Source: Clostridiales bacterium (GTDB lineage: Bacteria > Bacillota > Clostridia > Christensenellales > Aristaeellaceae). From it: DNA of 38,228 bases. A model generated the notes under the pieces. It saw only the letters and a list, made by a program, of their open reading frames with translations. It did no database searches and was not told the DNA's origin. Shown here one piece after another: positions 15,800 to 24,574 of the stretch; the stretch's first letter is position 1; every line of letters begins with the position of its first letter. The translations under genes and the position numbers were made by a program. Where the stretch lies: assembly GCA_004555535.1 (NCBI GenBank), contig SFHU01000012.1:1-38228 (forward strand), read 5' to 3'.

Positions 15800-18700
15800 T
15801 TATTCAAACAGCGCGCGGATATCCTCCTGCGTCAGCTGGGTGGGCATCGTCTCGCCCGCGGTGATCATCTGGTCAAAGAGCGCGCGCTTGCGCTCGCCCA
15901 GCCGGACGACCTGCTCCTCGATGGTGCCGCGCGTGATCAGGCGGATGACGTTGACCGTGTTCTTCTGCCCGATGCGGTGGGCGCGGTCGGTCGCCTGATC
16001 TTCCGCCGCCGGGTTCCACCAGGGGTCAAAGTGAATGACCGTGTCCGCGCCGACGAGGTTGAGGCCCGAGCCGCCCGCCTTGAGCGAGATCAGGAAGACC
16101 TGACCCTGCCCGCCGTTGAACTGCCCGACCATTTCCATCCGCCGCTTGGAGGGCGTCTCGCCGTCCAGATACAGGCATTCGATGCCCGCGGCCTCGAGCC
16201 TTCGCTGCAGGATGCGCAGCATCCGCGTGAACTGCGAGAAGATCAGCGCGCGATGCCCCGCCTCCAGCGCGCCGGGCAGGATGTCCAGCAGCAGGTCGAG
16301 CTTGCCGCTGGAGGCCGCGTAGTCCTTGAGCACGAGCGAGGGATGGCCGCAGATCTGGCGCAGCTCCGTGATCGCCGCGAGCACCTCTATGCGCCCCTTG
16401 CCGCCGAGCATGCCCTCGACCTGCGGGCGCAGGCGCATGAGGCTCGCCTGATAGACGCGCCGCTGCTCCTCGGTCATGTCGGCCATCATCTGAATTTCGT
16501 TTTTCTCCGGCAGCTCGCGCAGCACATCGCCCTTGAGCCTGCGCAGCAGGAACGGGCGGATGCGCCGGCGCAGCACCTCCGTCTCCTCGCCCGCGCCAAA
16601 GCGGTGCATGAACTGCGCAAAGGAGAGCAGATAGCCCGGCAGCACGAAGTCGAAGATCGACCAGAGCTCGCCGGGATGGTTCTCCATCGGCGTGCCGGTC
16701 AGCGCGAAGCGCGTGCGCGCCCTGAGCTGCTTGACGGCGCCCGCGCCCACGCTCATGGCGTTCTTGATATACTGCGCCTCGTCGAGGATCGCGAAGCGGA
16801 AGGTTGTCTGCGAGAGCTGGCCGATGTCGCGGCGGATGAGCGGGTAGCTCGTGATGTAGACGTCGACGTCGCAGCTCTGGGCGGCGAGCCGCGCGATCAT
16901 CTGCGCGCGCTGAGCCTGCGTGCCCTCGCCCACGACGACGCGCAGCGACGGCGCAAAGCGCGCGATCTCCGCCATCCAGTTATAGACGAGCGAGGTCGGC
17001 GCGACGACGATGGAGGGGCGTTTGTCCTCCCCGCCGCCCGCGCTCGCCCACAGCAGCAGCGCGATGACCTGCAGCGTCTTGCCCAGGCCCATGTCGTCGG
17101 CGAGGATGCCGCCCATGCGCAGCCGGTCGAGCGCCTGCATCCACATGAAGCCGCGCTTCTGATAGGGGCGCAGCATGCCGTAAAGCGGCTCCGGGCAGGG
17201 CTCGCCCTCGGCGTCCATGCTTGAAACCACGCCGCGCACGCCTTCGTCCGCCTTGACGGGCAGCGCGCCGCCCTCGAGCAGGCTGAGCATATAGGCCGCG
17301 CGGTAGGAGGCGATCTCCACGACGCCGCGGCCGTCGTCCGTCTCCGGCGCGGCGGTTTCCCCGCCGGAAGCGGCCTCGGCCAGCTCGCGCCACTCCTCCA
17401 TGTCCGTCAGGTCGAGGAAGGAGCCGTCCTTGAGGCGGAAGTAGCGCTTGCGGTCGCGCAGCGCCTGCAGAATCGCCAGCAGCTCCGGCGCGGGCTCGCC
17501 GTTTTCCTCCATCTCCAGGCGCAGCGCGCCGTCCTGCATGCGCAGCATGCCGGAGAAATGCGGCTTGCGCGGGGTCATGCGCTTGAACTCATCGGAGCAG
17601 TAGACCTCCGCCGCGCCCTGCATCTGGTAGATGCCCTCGGTCAAAAACCGGTAGACCGGCTCCTGCCCGCGCAGCAGCACGCGCCCGCGCTCCATGCGGA
17701 AGCCCGCGCCGGCCAGCAGGTCGAGCGCCCTGCGCTCCCCCGCCGCGTCGCGCAGCATCAGCAGGTTTTCCGCGTCCTGCGCGCCGGCGCGCTCCGGGGC
17801 GAAGGGATCGATCTCCTCGTCCCCGTAGACGAACGCCATCCGGCAGAGGATGCTCCTCTCCTCGCGGTCAAAATACGCGTGTACCCTGAGCGGTCGGCGG
17901 ATGATGCGCTCGGCCAGCGCGCCGTCGAGCGTCACCGCGCCCGCCCGCTCCAGCGCGGGCAGCAGCTCGGAGATGACGCGCGGCGTCTGCGCCGCGTCGA
18001 AGCGAAAGGCCGCCTGGCCCTCCCGGCCCGACGCCGCCATCACGCGCACGATCTCGCGCTGCGCTTGCGGCAGGCGCAGCACGTCGCCCTCGCAGTAGAC
18101 GAACTCCGCGCCCGGCTCCAGCAGCCGCAGGGTTTTGGGCATCTGTGCGCGGATCTCGAGCTCGCGCCCGCTCGCCGCGACGCCGAAGAGCAGCTCCGCC
18201 TGCCCGTCGAAGACGGAGGGGATGGGCACGACCTCCTCGCCGAAGGACAGCCTGAACGGCTTGGCCATCAGCAGCTGCATCAGCCGGCGGCAGAAGCGGT
18301 CCGGCAGCGTCAGGTATTTGGCGTCCAGCCCTGTCTGCACGAGCCGCCCCTCCAGCGAGGCGACGTAGGCCGCGTCCTGCAAAAGGGCGATGATCTTCGC
18401 GTCGACGCCGGTGAAGCCCATCCACTGCGGCTCCAGCACGAAGCCCTTGCCGAAGGACAGGCTCTCGCCATTTGATAGCGCCTGTAAAAACTGCGCCATC
18501 GACTTGACGACGTACATCCGCTCCTGCCCCACGCGCAGCGACACGCGGATGGGCTCCCGCTCGCCGATTACGCGCAGCGTGACCTCCAGCGACAGCGGCG
18601 TCTCCATCGGCAGGGCGCTTTGCAGCGTCGCCATCAGCGCGCCGGCGTTCTCCCGCGCGCGGCGGCGGCGCATCTCCTCGATCGCGCCCGTCGCCATCGC

Positions 18701-18952
18701 CATCATCATCGCCGCCGCGAGGTGGCGGCAGGGCTTGTGCACGTTCCCGAAAAAGTCGCAGGAGCAGCGCCCGCTCAGCCGGCTGCCCGAGCCCACGCGC
18801 ACGACGCGCCGGGGCTCGCCGTCCACGGCGTAGCGCAGCACGCCGCTTTCCTCCTCCAGCGGATGCACGCCGCCCGCGCGGTAAATCGAAAGCGCGGCGG
18901 CATATTCCTCCTCCGGCGTGATGCGCCGGAGCAGCTCCATCTCTTCAGCCAC
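15800..18952 (-). CDS. SNF2-family helicase with SWIM zinc finger
   Basis: The protein has about 1,050 residues. An N-terminal SWIM finger (Cys63-x-Cys65, Cys75-x-His77) is followed by a long SNF2-associated region and a C-terminal SWI/SNF ATPase. Walker A is DDMGLGKT (Lys625), the Walker B box is DEAQ (724-727), then LTGTPMEN, the IFSQFTRML region and the final motif QATDRAHRIGQ. Such proteins remodel protein-DNA complexes, or help RNA polymerase recycling or repair in bacteria; the exact role is unknown. I chose GTG at 18952 because GGGGAG lies about five bases upstream; ATG at 18940 has a weaker site. It lies 114 bases after the antiporter gene on the same strand. Confidence 0.92.
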   Translation of the reverse strand: MAEEMELLRRITPEEEYAAALSIYRAGGVHPLEEESGVLRYAVDGEPRRVVRVGSGSRLSGRCSCDFFGNVHKPCRHLAAAMMMAMATGAIEEMRRRRARENAGALMATLQSALPMETPLSLEVTLRVIGEREPIRVSLRVGQERMYVVKSMAQFLQALSNGESLSFGKGFVLEPQWMGFTGVDAKIIALLQDAAYVASLEGRLVQTGLDAKYLTLPDRFCRRLMQLLMAKPFRLSFGEEVVPIPSVFDGQAELLFGVAASGRELEIRAQMPKTLRLLEPGAEFVYCEGDVLRLPQAQREIVRVMAASGREGQAAFRFDAAQTPRVISELLPALERAGAVTLDGALAERIIRRPLRVHAYFDREERSILCRMAFVYGDEEIDPFAPERAGAQDAENLLMLRDAAGERRALDLLAGAGFRMERGRVLLRGQEPVYRFLTEGIYQMQGAAEVYCSDEFKRMTPRKPHFSGMLRMQDGALRLEMEENGEPAPELLAILQALRDRKRYFRLKDGSFLDLTDMEEWRELAEAASGGETAAPETDDGRGVVEIASYRAAYMLSLLEGGALPVKADEGVRGVVSSMDAEGEPCPEPLYGMLRPYQKRGFMWMQALDRLRMGGILADDMGLGKTLQVIALLLWASAGGGEDKRPSIVVAPTSLVYNWMAEIARFAPSLRVVVGEGTQAQRAQMIARLAAQSCDVDVYITSYPLIRRDIGQLSQTTFRFAILDEAQYIKNAMSVGAGAVKQLRARTRFALTGTPMENHPGELWSIFDFVLPGYLLSFAQFMHRFGAGEETEVLRRRIRPFLLRRLKGDVLRELPEKNEIQMMADMTEEQRRVYQASLMRLRPQVEGMLGGKGRIEVLAAITELRQICGHPSLVLKDYAASSGKLDLLLDILPGALEAGHRALIFSQFTRMLRILQRRLEAAGIECLYLDGETPSKRRMEMVGQFNGGQGQVFLISLKAGGSGLNLVGADTVIHFDPWWNPAAEDQATDRAHRIGQKNTVNVIRLITRGTIEEQVVRLGERKRALFDQMITAGETMPTQLTQEDIRALFE

Positions 18953-19066
18953 AGAATCTCCCCATCTGATCCCCAGGATTGCCCGCAGGCGCAGCGCTGC
19001 GCCCGGAAAGGGTAACTTAGTTTTAATTCTGCGCGCTTTCGCGGATTCCTGCCGCCCGTTCGCCAA

Positions 19067-20272
19067 TCAGATCGATTTTGAAGCGTCCTCCTGCTCAAGC
19101 AGCCTGGGCGCGCTGCGGTCGATGGCGATGGCGCCCAATGGCGCGGTCAGCAGGATGGAGAGCACGGCGACGGAGAGCACGAGGTCGCCGCAGGGCATCC
19201 CCAGCGCGAGCGGCACGCCGCCGATGGCCGCCTGCACGGTCGCCTTGGGCAGGTAGGCGAGCACGCAGAAGAGCCGCTCCCGGCCCGTAAACGGCGTGCC
19301 CGCCGTACAGAGGCAGACGCCGAGGCTGCGCCCCGCCAGCGCCCCGAGGATCAGCGCCACGGCGCCCGCGCCCGCCGCGAGCATATAGCGCACGTCGACC
19401 GCCGCGCCGACGAGCACGAAGAGCAGCGCCTCCGCGGCGATCCAGAGCTCGCCAAGCTGCGCGCAGAGCCGCTGCGTTTGCGCTTCGCCCAGGCGGATGC
19501 GCAGGACCGCGGCCATGCCCATGACGGCGAGCAGGCCTGAAAAGGGCACGACACCCTCGAGCGCGGTCTCCGCCGCCATCAGCAGAAGCGCCAGACCCAG
19601 GACGAGCACGGTGCGCTCGCCCGGGCGGACGGCCTCGCCCCGGCGCGCGAGAAACGCGCCCAGCAGCATGCCCGCTGCCGCGCCCGCCGCGACGCCCAGC
19701 GCGACGGAGACGGGAATGCGCGCAAGGCTCAGCGCGGAAGCCGCCTCGCCGCGCGCCATCGCGACAAAGGAGGAGAAGATCACGATGACGAACACGTCGT
19801 CAAGCGACGCGCCCGCCAGGATCATCTGCGGCACGCCCTGCCTCGTGCCGCGCCGGGTTTCGATCAATTCGACCATCCGCGGCACGACGACGGCGGGGGA
19901 CACGGCGCCCAGCACCGCGCCCAAAACGGCCGCCTCCGCGCGGGAGACGCCGAAGATCGCCGGGGCGAGCAGCACGCAGGCGCCGATTTCAAAGAGCGCG
20001 GGCAGGAACGCCATCAGCACGGCGGGCCGGCCGACGCGGCGCAGGTCACGAAGGTCGAGCGTTAGCCCGGCGCGCAGCAGGATGATGACCAGCGCCATGC
20101 GCCGCAGCTCTGCGGAGACGGCGAGCGTTTCGCCGCCCAGCCAGCCGAGGGCATACGGCCCGAGCAGAATGCCGCACAGCAGCATGCCGATGATGCGCGG
20201 CAGGCCGAGCTTTTTCGCAAGCGCCGCCGCTGAGAGGCCGAGGATGAAGATGAGGCCGAGGGATGCGAGCAT
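19067..20272 (-). CDS. Cation:proton antiporter (CPA family)
   Basis: The 401-residue membrane protein has about twelve hydrophobic segments. LGLPRIIGMLLCGILLGP is a typical early motif of CPA transporters, and ASLDDVFVIVIFSSF resembles the paired-aspartate core helix of the family. It should exchange Na+ or K+ for H+ across the membrane. There is no C-terminal TrkA-N domain. The ATG at 20272 follows AAGGAGG by nine bases; a longer open frame is unsupported. A U-tailed hairpin lies about 60 bases upstream in what may be its leader. Confidence 0.88.
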   Translation of the reverse strand: MLASLGLIFILGLSAAALAKKLGLPRIIGMLLCGILLGPYALGWLGGETLAVSAELRRMALVIILLRAGLTLDLRDLRRVGRPAVLMAFLPALFEIGACVLLAPAIFGVSRAEAAVLGAVLGAVSPAVVVPRMVELIETRRGTRQGVPQMILAGASLDDVFVIVIFSSFVAMARGEAASALSLARIPVSVALGVAAGAAAGMLLGAFLARRGEAVRPGERTVLVLGLALLLMAAETALEGVVPFSGLLAVMGMAAVLRIRLGEAQTQRLCAQLGELWIAAEALLFVLVGAAVDVRYMLAAGAGAVALILGALAGRSLGVCLCTAGTPFTGRERLFCVLAYLPKATVQAAIGGVPLALGMPCGDLVLSVAVLSILLTAPLGAIAIDRSAPRLLEQEDASKSI

Positions 20273-20325
20273 AAGGCGTATCCTCCTTGAATAGAATGTC
20301 GGTGCGGTTGCCCCAGCCGGAGCAG

Positions 20326-20378
20326 AAAAAAAGGCTGATGCGCTCCACGGCAAACAAGGCCGCAGAAGTCATCAGCCT
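20326..20378 (-). terminator. Terminator or leader attenuator upstream of the antiporter
   Basis: On the minus strand AGGCTGATG pairs with CATCAGCCT, with an inner CTGCGGC/GCCGTGG stem, followed by at least seven T. It lies over 300 bases after the DAHP synthase stop and about 55 bases before the antiporter ATG. It may end the aroF transcript, or act as an attenuator if the antiporter promoter lies further up. No clear promoter is seen between it and the ATG. Confidence 0.65.
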
Positions 20379-20564
20379 GAAAAGGCGGTTCGGGTTTCCC
20401 CGGGGAGAACCTCATTCCCCTGTGGAATTGTGGAAAAGCGGGAGGGCGGGCGGTTTCAGACCGTTGACAAAAGGGTTTTCTCTCCCCGAAGGGAAGAGAA
20501 AATCTTCCATTCTTCCTTAAAGAAATGAATCGGGGAATAAAAATGTCTGCCTATGTCAGCAGGC

Positions 20565-20655
20565 TGCAACCGCAGGATGGCTGAGGGGGTGCGGGGAGGG
20601 ATGGAAGCGGCCTGGCGGGCTACGGTCCCTCGGATTCCCTTCTTCGCTTCGCGCC
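20565..20655 (-). repeat. Dispersed 3'-UTR hairpin element, copy R4 (degraded)
   Basis: It keeps a GCAACCGCAGGATGG segment and the end block GGATTCCCTTCTTCGCTTCGCG, but the TGAGGGAT stem is worn. On the minus strand it starts about 54 bases after the DAHP synthase stop at 20709. The remainder of 20273-20708 shows no gene. Confidence 0.55.
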
Positions 20656-20708
20656 TGTAAAAAGCCGCTGTGTGCATTGTAGCATGGCATGTCCGCATTG
20701 GCAAGAGA

Positions 20709-21722
20709 TCACAGCAGCGTCTTTTCCTCGAAGGCGACGCGGCGGCGGACATCCGCCATCAGTTCATCGAATTGCGCCGGGTTGAGCGACTGCGCGCCGT
20801 CGCACAGCGCGGCCTTCGGGTTATTGTGCACCTCGATCATCAGGCCGTCCGCGCCGGCGGCGATCGCCGTGCGCGCCAGCGGCGCGACCATCCAGGCGAT
20901 GCCCGCCGCGTGCGACGGGTCGATGATCACCGGCAAATGCGATTTCGCCTTGATGACCGGCACGGCGGAGATGTCGAGGTTGTTGCGGATCATCTTTTCA
21001 AACGTGCGGATGCCGCGCTCGCAGAGGATGACGTTCTCGTTGCCGCCCGCGAGGATGTATTCCGCGCTCATGAGCAGCTCCTCGATGGTCGCCGAGAGGC
21101 CGCGCTTGAGCAGGATCGGCTTTTTGCTGTGGCCCAGCTCCTTGAGCAGGCGGAAATTCTGCATGTTGCGCGCGCCGACCTGGATGATGTCGACGTCGGC
21201 GAAGTCGTCAAGCTGCGTCTCGCTCATGATCTCCGTGACGATGGGCAGGCCCGTCACGCGCCGCGCCTCGCGCAAAAGCTCCAAGCCCTGGTTCTCCAGC
21301 CCCTGGAAGGAGTACGGCGACGTGCGCGGCTTGAACGCGCCGCCGCGCAGGCAGGTTGCGCCGCTGGCCTTGACGGCGCTGGCGACCTCGAGCAGCTGGG
21401 CCTCGCTCTCCACCGAGCAGGGCCCCGCGATGACGGCGAAGGCGCCCTCGCCGATGGCCTTGCCCGCGGCCTGCACATGCGTGTCCTCCGGGTGGAAGCG
21501 GCGGTTGGCGAGCTTGTAGGGCTCGGACACGCGGCGCACATCCGCGACGATGTCGTTTGCGCGCAGCCAGTCCTCGTCCAGATGCGTCGTGTCGCCGACC
21601 AGGCCCATCAGGCTCTCCTGCGTGCCCTGGCTGTAATGGATGGCGACGCCGCGCTGCTCCAGCTGCTGCGCCAGCGCGCGGATCTGCTGCTCCCCGGCCT
21701 GCGGTTTGAGAATGATGATCAT
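20709..21722 (-). CDS. aroF: 3-deoxy-7-phosphoheptulonate (DAHP) synthase, type I-beta with N-terminal regulatory domain
   Basis: The enzyme joins phosphoenolpyruvate and erythrose 4-phosphate, the first step of the shikimate pathway. The 337 residues comprise an N-terminal ferredoxin-like regulatory domain (about 1-75, starting MIIILKP), as in Thermotoga-type enzymes inhibited by Tyr/Phe, and a TIM barrel. Barrel motifs include AGPCSVES (Cys102, metal ligand), GGAFKPRTSPYSFQG, KPILLKRG, CERGIRTFE and DPSHAAG. GGAGG precedes the ATG. The gene is preceded by a leader peptide and attenuator, so control is predicted at both RNA and protein level. Confidence 0.95.
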   Translation of the reverse strand: MIIILKPQAGEQQIRALAQQLEQRGVAIHYSQGTQESLMGLVGDTTHLDEDWLRANDIVADVRRVSEPYKLANRRFHPEDTHVQAAGKAIGEGAFAVIAGPCSVESEAQLLEVASAVKASGATCLRGGAFKPRTSPYSFQGLENQGLELLREARRVTGLPIVTEIMSETQLDDFADVDIIQVGARNMQNFRLLKELGHSKKPILLKRGLSATIEELLMSAEYILAGGNENVILCERGIRTFEKMIRNNLDISAVPVIKAKSHLPVIIDPSHAAGIAWMVAPLARTAIAAGADGLMIEVHNNPKAALCDGAQSLNPAQFDELMADVRRRVAFEEKTLL

Positions 21723-21765
21723 ATCGTGTTCCTCCTGTGGCTCGTTTCGTGCCTCAAAAATTGAC

Positions 21766-21800
21766 AGAAGAAAAGCGGCCTCCCGGAAATTGGGGGCCGC
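21766..21800 (-). terminator. Attenuator terminator in the DAHP synthase leader
   Basis: On the minus strand GCGGCC (21800-21795) pairs with GGCCGC (21780-21775), with an inner CCC/GGG, followed by TTTTCTTCT. It lies between the leader peptide stop and the DAHP synthase start. Its 5' arm overlaps CGGCCC, which can also pair with GGGCTG inside the leader peptide. Confidence 0.8.
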
Positions 21801-21820
21801 CTGGTTCTGCGTGTCAGCGT

Positions 21821-21901
21821 TTATGCCGCGCAGCGCAAACAGCCCGTATCGCAAAAGCCATACAGGGTAAAATAATAGGAAAAACGGCGCTGCGTGCTCA
21901 T
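21821..21901 (-). CDS. Phe/Tyr-rich attenuation leader peptide of DAHP synthase
   Basis: A 26-residue ORF starts at ATG 21901, eight bases after GGAGG, and stops at TAA 21821. Residues 7-16 read FSYYFTLYGF, giving three Phe (all TTT) and three Tyr (all TAT) within ten codons. The codons before this run (CAG CGC CGT, 21892-21884) can pair with ACGGGCTG after it (21847-21840), with one bulged base, so the aromatic codons fall in the loop. Ribosome stalling there would open this stem and favour the antiterminator. This is the textbook layout of amino-acid attenuators such as pheA. The three Cys codons at the end are unexplained. Confidence 0.85.
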   Translation of the reverse strand: MSTQRRFSYYFTLYGFCDTGCLRCAA

Positions 21902-21932
21902 GACGGGATCCTCCGCTTGAAAGGCTGAACAC

Positions 21933-21961
21933 AGCATACACGATTTTTGACATTCTGTCAA
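21933..21961 (-). promoter_or_regulatory. Promoter of the leader peptide-DAHP synthase unit
   Basis: On the minus strand a perfect TTGACA (21961-21956) is followed after 17 bases by TATGCT (21938-21933). The leader peptide ATG lies about 30 bases further on. Confidence 0.85.
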
Positions 21962-22011
21962 CCCATATTTGCAAAATCTGCCGCAAAACTGCGCCGCCGC
22001 GCGTTGTCTGC

Positions 22012-22040
22012 TTGTGGCTGCGGCAGCGCCATGGTATAAT
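22012..22040 (+). promoter_or_regulatory. Promoter of the siroheme reductase operon
   Basis: TTGTGG (22012-22017) and a perfect TATAAT (22035-22040) are 17 bases apart, leaving a leader of about 48 bases before ATG 22095. It is divergent from the DAHP synthase promoter. Confidence 0.75.
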
Positions 22041-22094
22041 GAGGTCAATGATCCGCAGCGCCTCACAGGCTGCGGCAAGGAGAGGAAGAGGACC

Positions 22095-23642
22095 ATGAAC
22101 CCCATCGATTTCAAGGCCGATCTGCCCGAATTCCGGGAGAAGACCGCCGCGTTTTACGCCGGGGAGATGACCAAGCAGGCCTACAAGGGCTTTTCCGGCT
22201 ACTATGGCAGCTACGCGCAGAAGGGCGCAAAGGCGAGCATGCTCCGCCTGCGCATGCCGGCGGGCCGCGTGACGCCGCAGCGCCTCTCCTTCGTCGCGGA
22301 GACGATCCGCCGCCACGGCGTGACGCGCATCCACTTCACCACCTGCCAGACGATCCAGCTGCACGACCTGACGCCGGACGCCGTCTGCGCCATCCTCGAA
22401 GAGGCGCTTGACGCGGGCATCGTGACGATGGGCGGCGGCGGCGACTTCCCGCGAAACGTCATGTGCTCGCCGCTCTCGGGCGTCGAGCCGGGCGAGCATT
22501 TCGACGTGCTGCCCTTTGCGCAGGCGGCGGGGGACTACCTGCTCTCCTTCATCAAGGCGGAGAAGATGCCGCGCAAGCTCAAGGTCGGCTTCTCGAATTC
22601 CCCGGCGAACCTGACCCACGCGACCTACCGCGACCTCGGCTTCGCCGCGCGCGCGGACGGGCGCTTTGACGTGTACAGCGCGGGCGGCCTGGGCAACAAT
22701 CCCCGCTTCGGCGTGAAGGTCGCCGAGGGTGTCGAGCCGCAGGACATCGTGCCCTACATCAAGGCGATGTGGCTCACGTTCCGCGCCTACGGCAACTACG
22801 AGAACCGCGGCAAGGCGCGCACCCGCTACATGCAGGAGACGCTCGGCGGCGCGGAAGGCTACAGGGCCGCCTACCTCGAAAAGCTCCGCGAGGTGCGCGA
22901 GAGCGGCGAGGATCTCTCGCTGAACGTTGTGCCTGAACCCGTTCATAAGACCGGCGACGGCACGCAGGCGCAGGGCCCGCGCGTGCTCGCGCAGAAGCAG
23001 CCCGGCCTCTACGCGGTCGCCTATCATCCCCTCGGCGGCCAGCCGGAGCTTCATACGTTCCTCGCGCTGTGCGACGCGCTGGCGCAGATGCCGGGCGCGG
23101 AGCTGCGCCTTGCGCCGGACGAGGGCGCATGGATTGTCAACCTCACGGGCGGCGAGGCCCGGCGTGTGCTCGCGCTCACGGAAAAGGACAGCGCGCAATC
23201 GCTCTTTGAGACGTCGGTCAGCTGCATCGGCGCGGCTACCTGCCAGGTCGGCGTGCGCGATTCGCAGGCGCTGCTGCGCGCCTGTGTGCAGGCCGTGCGC
23301 GAGGCGAAGCTGCCGGATGGCGCGCTCCCGCAGATTCACATCTCCGGCTGCCCCTCCTCCTGCGGCACGCATCAGACGGGCAGGCTCGGCTTCCGGGGCG
23401 GCGTCAAGCCCGTGGGCGGCAAGCCGCAGCCGGCGTTCGTGCTCTTCGCGGGCGGCGAGGAGCGCCAGGGCGGGGAGGCGATGGGCCGCGAGCTGGGCGC
23501 GATGCTGGAAGAGGACATCCCCGCGTTCCTCGTGGAGCTGGGAAAGACCGTTACAAAAAGCGGCCTTGATTACGACGCCTGGCGCGCGGCGAATCCCGGC
23601 GCGCTGGAGGCGCTGGCCGCGCCCTTCATCGACAAGGCATAA
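22095..23642 (+). CDS. Siroheme nitrite/sulfite reductase (ferredoxin-type)
   Basis: The 515-residue protein has the duplicated ferredoxin-like and siroheme half-domains of assimilatory sulfite and nitrite reductases. The cluster/siroheme ligands are SCIGAATCQVGV (Cys377, Cys383) and SGCPSSCG (Cys419, Cys423), the C-x5-C and C-x3-C pattern of the coupled 4Fe-4S/siroheme centre. TCQTIQLHDL near the N-terminus matches the family's siroheme-contact region. Sulfite or nitrite would be reduced by six electrons. No cys, nar or siroheme-synthesis gene is nearby, so the substrate is open. A run of GGAGAGGAAGAGG precedes the ATG. A metal-chelate importer follows 17 bases downstream, probably in the same operon. 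Confidence 0.9.
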   Translation: MNPIDFKADLPEFREKTAAFYAGEMTKQAYKGFSGYYGSYAQKGAKASMLRLRMPAGRVTPQRLSFVAETIRRHGVTRIHFTTCQTIQLHDLTPDAVCAILEEALDAGIVTMGGGGDFPRNVMCSPLSGVEPGEHFDVLPFAQAAGDYLLSFIKAEKMPRKLKVGFSNSPANLTHATYRDLGFAARADGRFDVYSAGGLGNNPRFGVKVAEGVEPQDIVPYIKAMWLTFRAYGNYENRGKARTRYMQETLGGAEGYRAAYLEKLREVRESGEDLSLNVVPEPVHKTGDGTQAQGPRVLAQKQPGLYAVAYHPLGGQPELHTFLALCDALAQMPGAELRLAPDEGAWIVNLTGGEARRVLALTEKDSAQSLFETSVSCIGAATCQVGVRDSQALLRACVQAVREAKLPDGALPQIHISGCPSSCGTHQTGRLGFRGGVKPVGGKPQPAFVLFAGGEERQGGEAMGRELGAMLEEDIPAFLVELGKTVTKSGLDYDAWRAANPGALEALAAPFIDKA

Positions 23643-23659
23643 CCGTTTTCGGGGGAAGC

Positions 23660-24574
23660 ATGAAACCGACACGCATTCTTTTCGTTTCTTTCCTGCTCTT
23701 GTGCCTGCTGCCCGCGCTCGCCGCGGCGCAGACGTTCACGGACGCGCTCGGGCGCGAGGTGACCCTTGCCGCCCCGCCCCGGCGCATCGTCGCCTTTGAG
23801 GGATCGCTGGCGGAGGCGGTGCTCTGCTGCGGCGGCACGCTCGCGGGCGTCACGGAGGACGCCGTCTCCGAGCGGGGCCTCACGCTGGCGCAGGACACCG
23901 CTGTCGTCGGCACGGTCAAAAACCCGAGCCTGGAGCTGACGGCGGCGCTCGAGCCGGATTTCATTCTGCTCTCCGCCGACAGCAGCGCGCATGTCGCGCT
24001 GGAGGGCGCGCTTTCCGCGCTGGACCTGCCCTATGCGTATTTTTCCTTTGACACCTACGGCGAGTACATGGACATGGCCGGGGTGCTCTGCGCGCTGCTG
24101 GATCGGGAGGATCTGCTCGCACAGCAGGAGGAGACGGTGCGCGCGCCCATCGAGGTGACGATCGCCGCCGCGCGCGCGGATGCGCGCTACGGTGCGCGCA
24201 CGGCGCTGCTGCTGCGCGCGTACTCGACCGGCGTAAAGGCGAAGGGCTCGGACAGCCTCGCCGGGGCGATGCTTTGTGACATGGGTCTTGTCAACCTCGC
24301 CGACGGGGATGGCGCGCTGCTGGAAAGCCTGACGCTGGAGCGCATCCTCATGGACGACCCGGACTACATCTTCATCACGACGATGGGCGAGAGCTATGAA
24401 AAGGCGATGGAGGCGCTGCGCGAGAGCCTGACGGGCAACCCCGCGTGGGCGTCGCTGACCGCCGTGAAGGAGGGCCGCGTGATCGAGCTGCCCAAGGCGC
24501 TCTTCCAGTACAAGCCCAACGCCCGCTGGGCTGAGGCGTATGACCTGCTTTGGTCGCTGCTCTATGCGCCGTAA
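23660..24574 (+). CDS. Metal-chelate ABC transporter substrate-binding protein (FhuD/BtuF type)
   Basis: The 304-residue protein has a signal peptide ending near ALAAAQ (about 23) and the periplasmic-binding fold of iron-siderophore, heme and cobalamin receptors. Markers are FTDALGREVTLAAPPRRIVAFEGSLAE at the N-terminus, LEPDFILLS, the long central helix and DDPDYIFITTMG in the second lobe. No clear lipobox is seen. GGGGGAAG precedes the ATG. It is 17 bases from the reductase and overlaps the permease gene by 11 bases. The ligand is not predictable: iron chelate, heme or cobalamin. Confidence 0.88.
   Translation: MKPTRILFVSFLLLCLLPALAAAQTFTDALGREVTLAAPPRRIVAFEGSLAEAVLCCGGTLAGVTEDAVSERGLTLAQDTAVVGTVKNPSLELTAALEPDFILLSADSSAHVALEGALSALDLPYAYFSFDTYGEYMDMAGVLCALLDREDLLAQQEETVRAPIEVTIAAARADARYGARTALLLRAYSTGVKAKGSDSLAGAMLCDMGLVNLADGDGALLESLTLERILMDDPDYIFITTMGESYEKAMEALRESLTGNPAWASLTAVKEGRVIELPKALFQYKPNARWAEAYDLLWSLLYAP

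Noticed and set aside
18953..19066. N-terminal extension of the SNF2 helicase
   Set aside because: GTG 18952 is directly preceded by GGGGAG, while the added residues are unlike family members and have no ribosome site.
21723..21961. T-box riboswitch upstream of DAHP synthase
   Set aside because: No T-box consensus or specifier stem is seen, while a leader ORF with Phe/Tyr codons explains the terminator.
20709..23672. Apparent giant minus-strand protein combining DAHP synthase with sequence opposite the siroheme reductase
   Set aside because: Only the last 337 codons match DAHP synthase. The upstream part is antisense to the reductase and crosses two divergent promoters.
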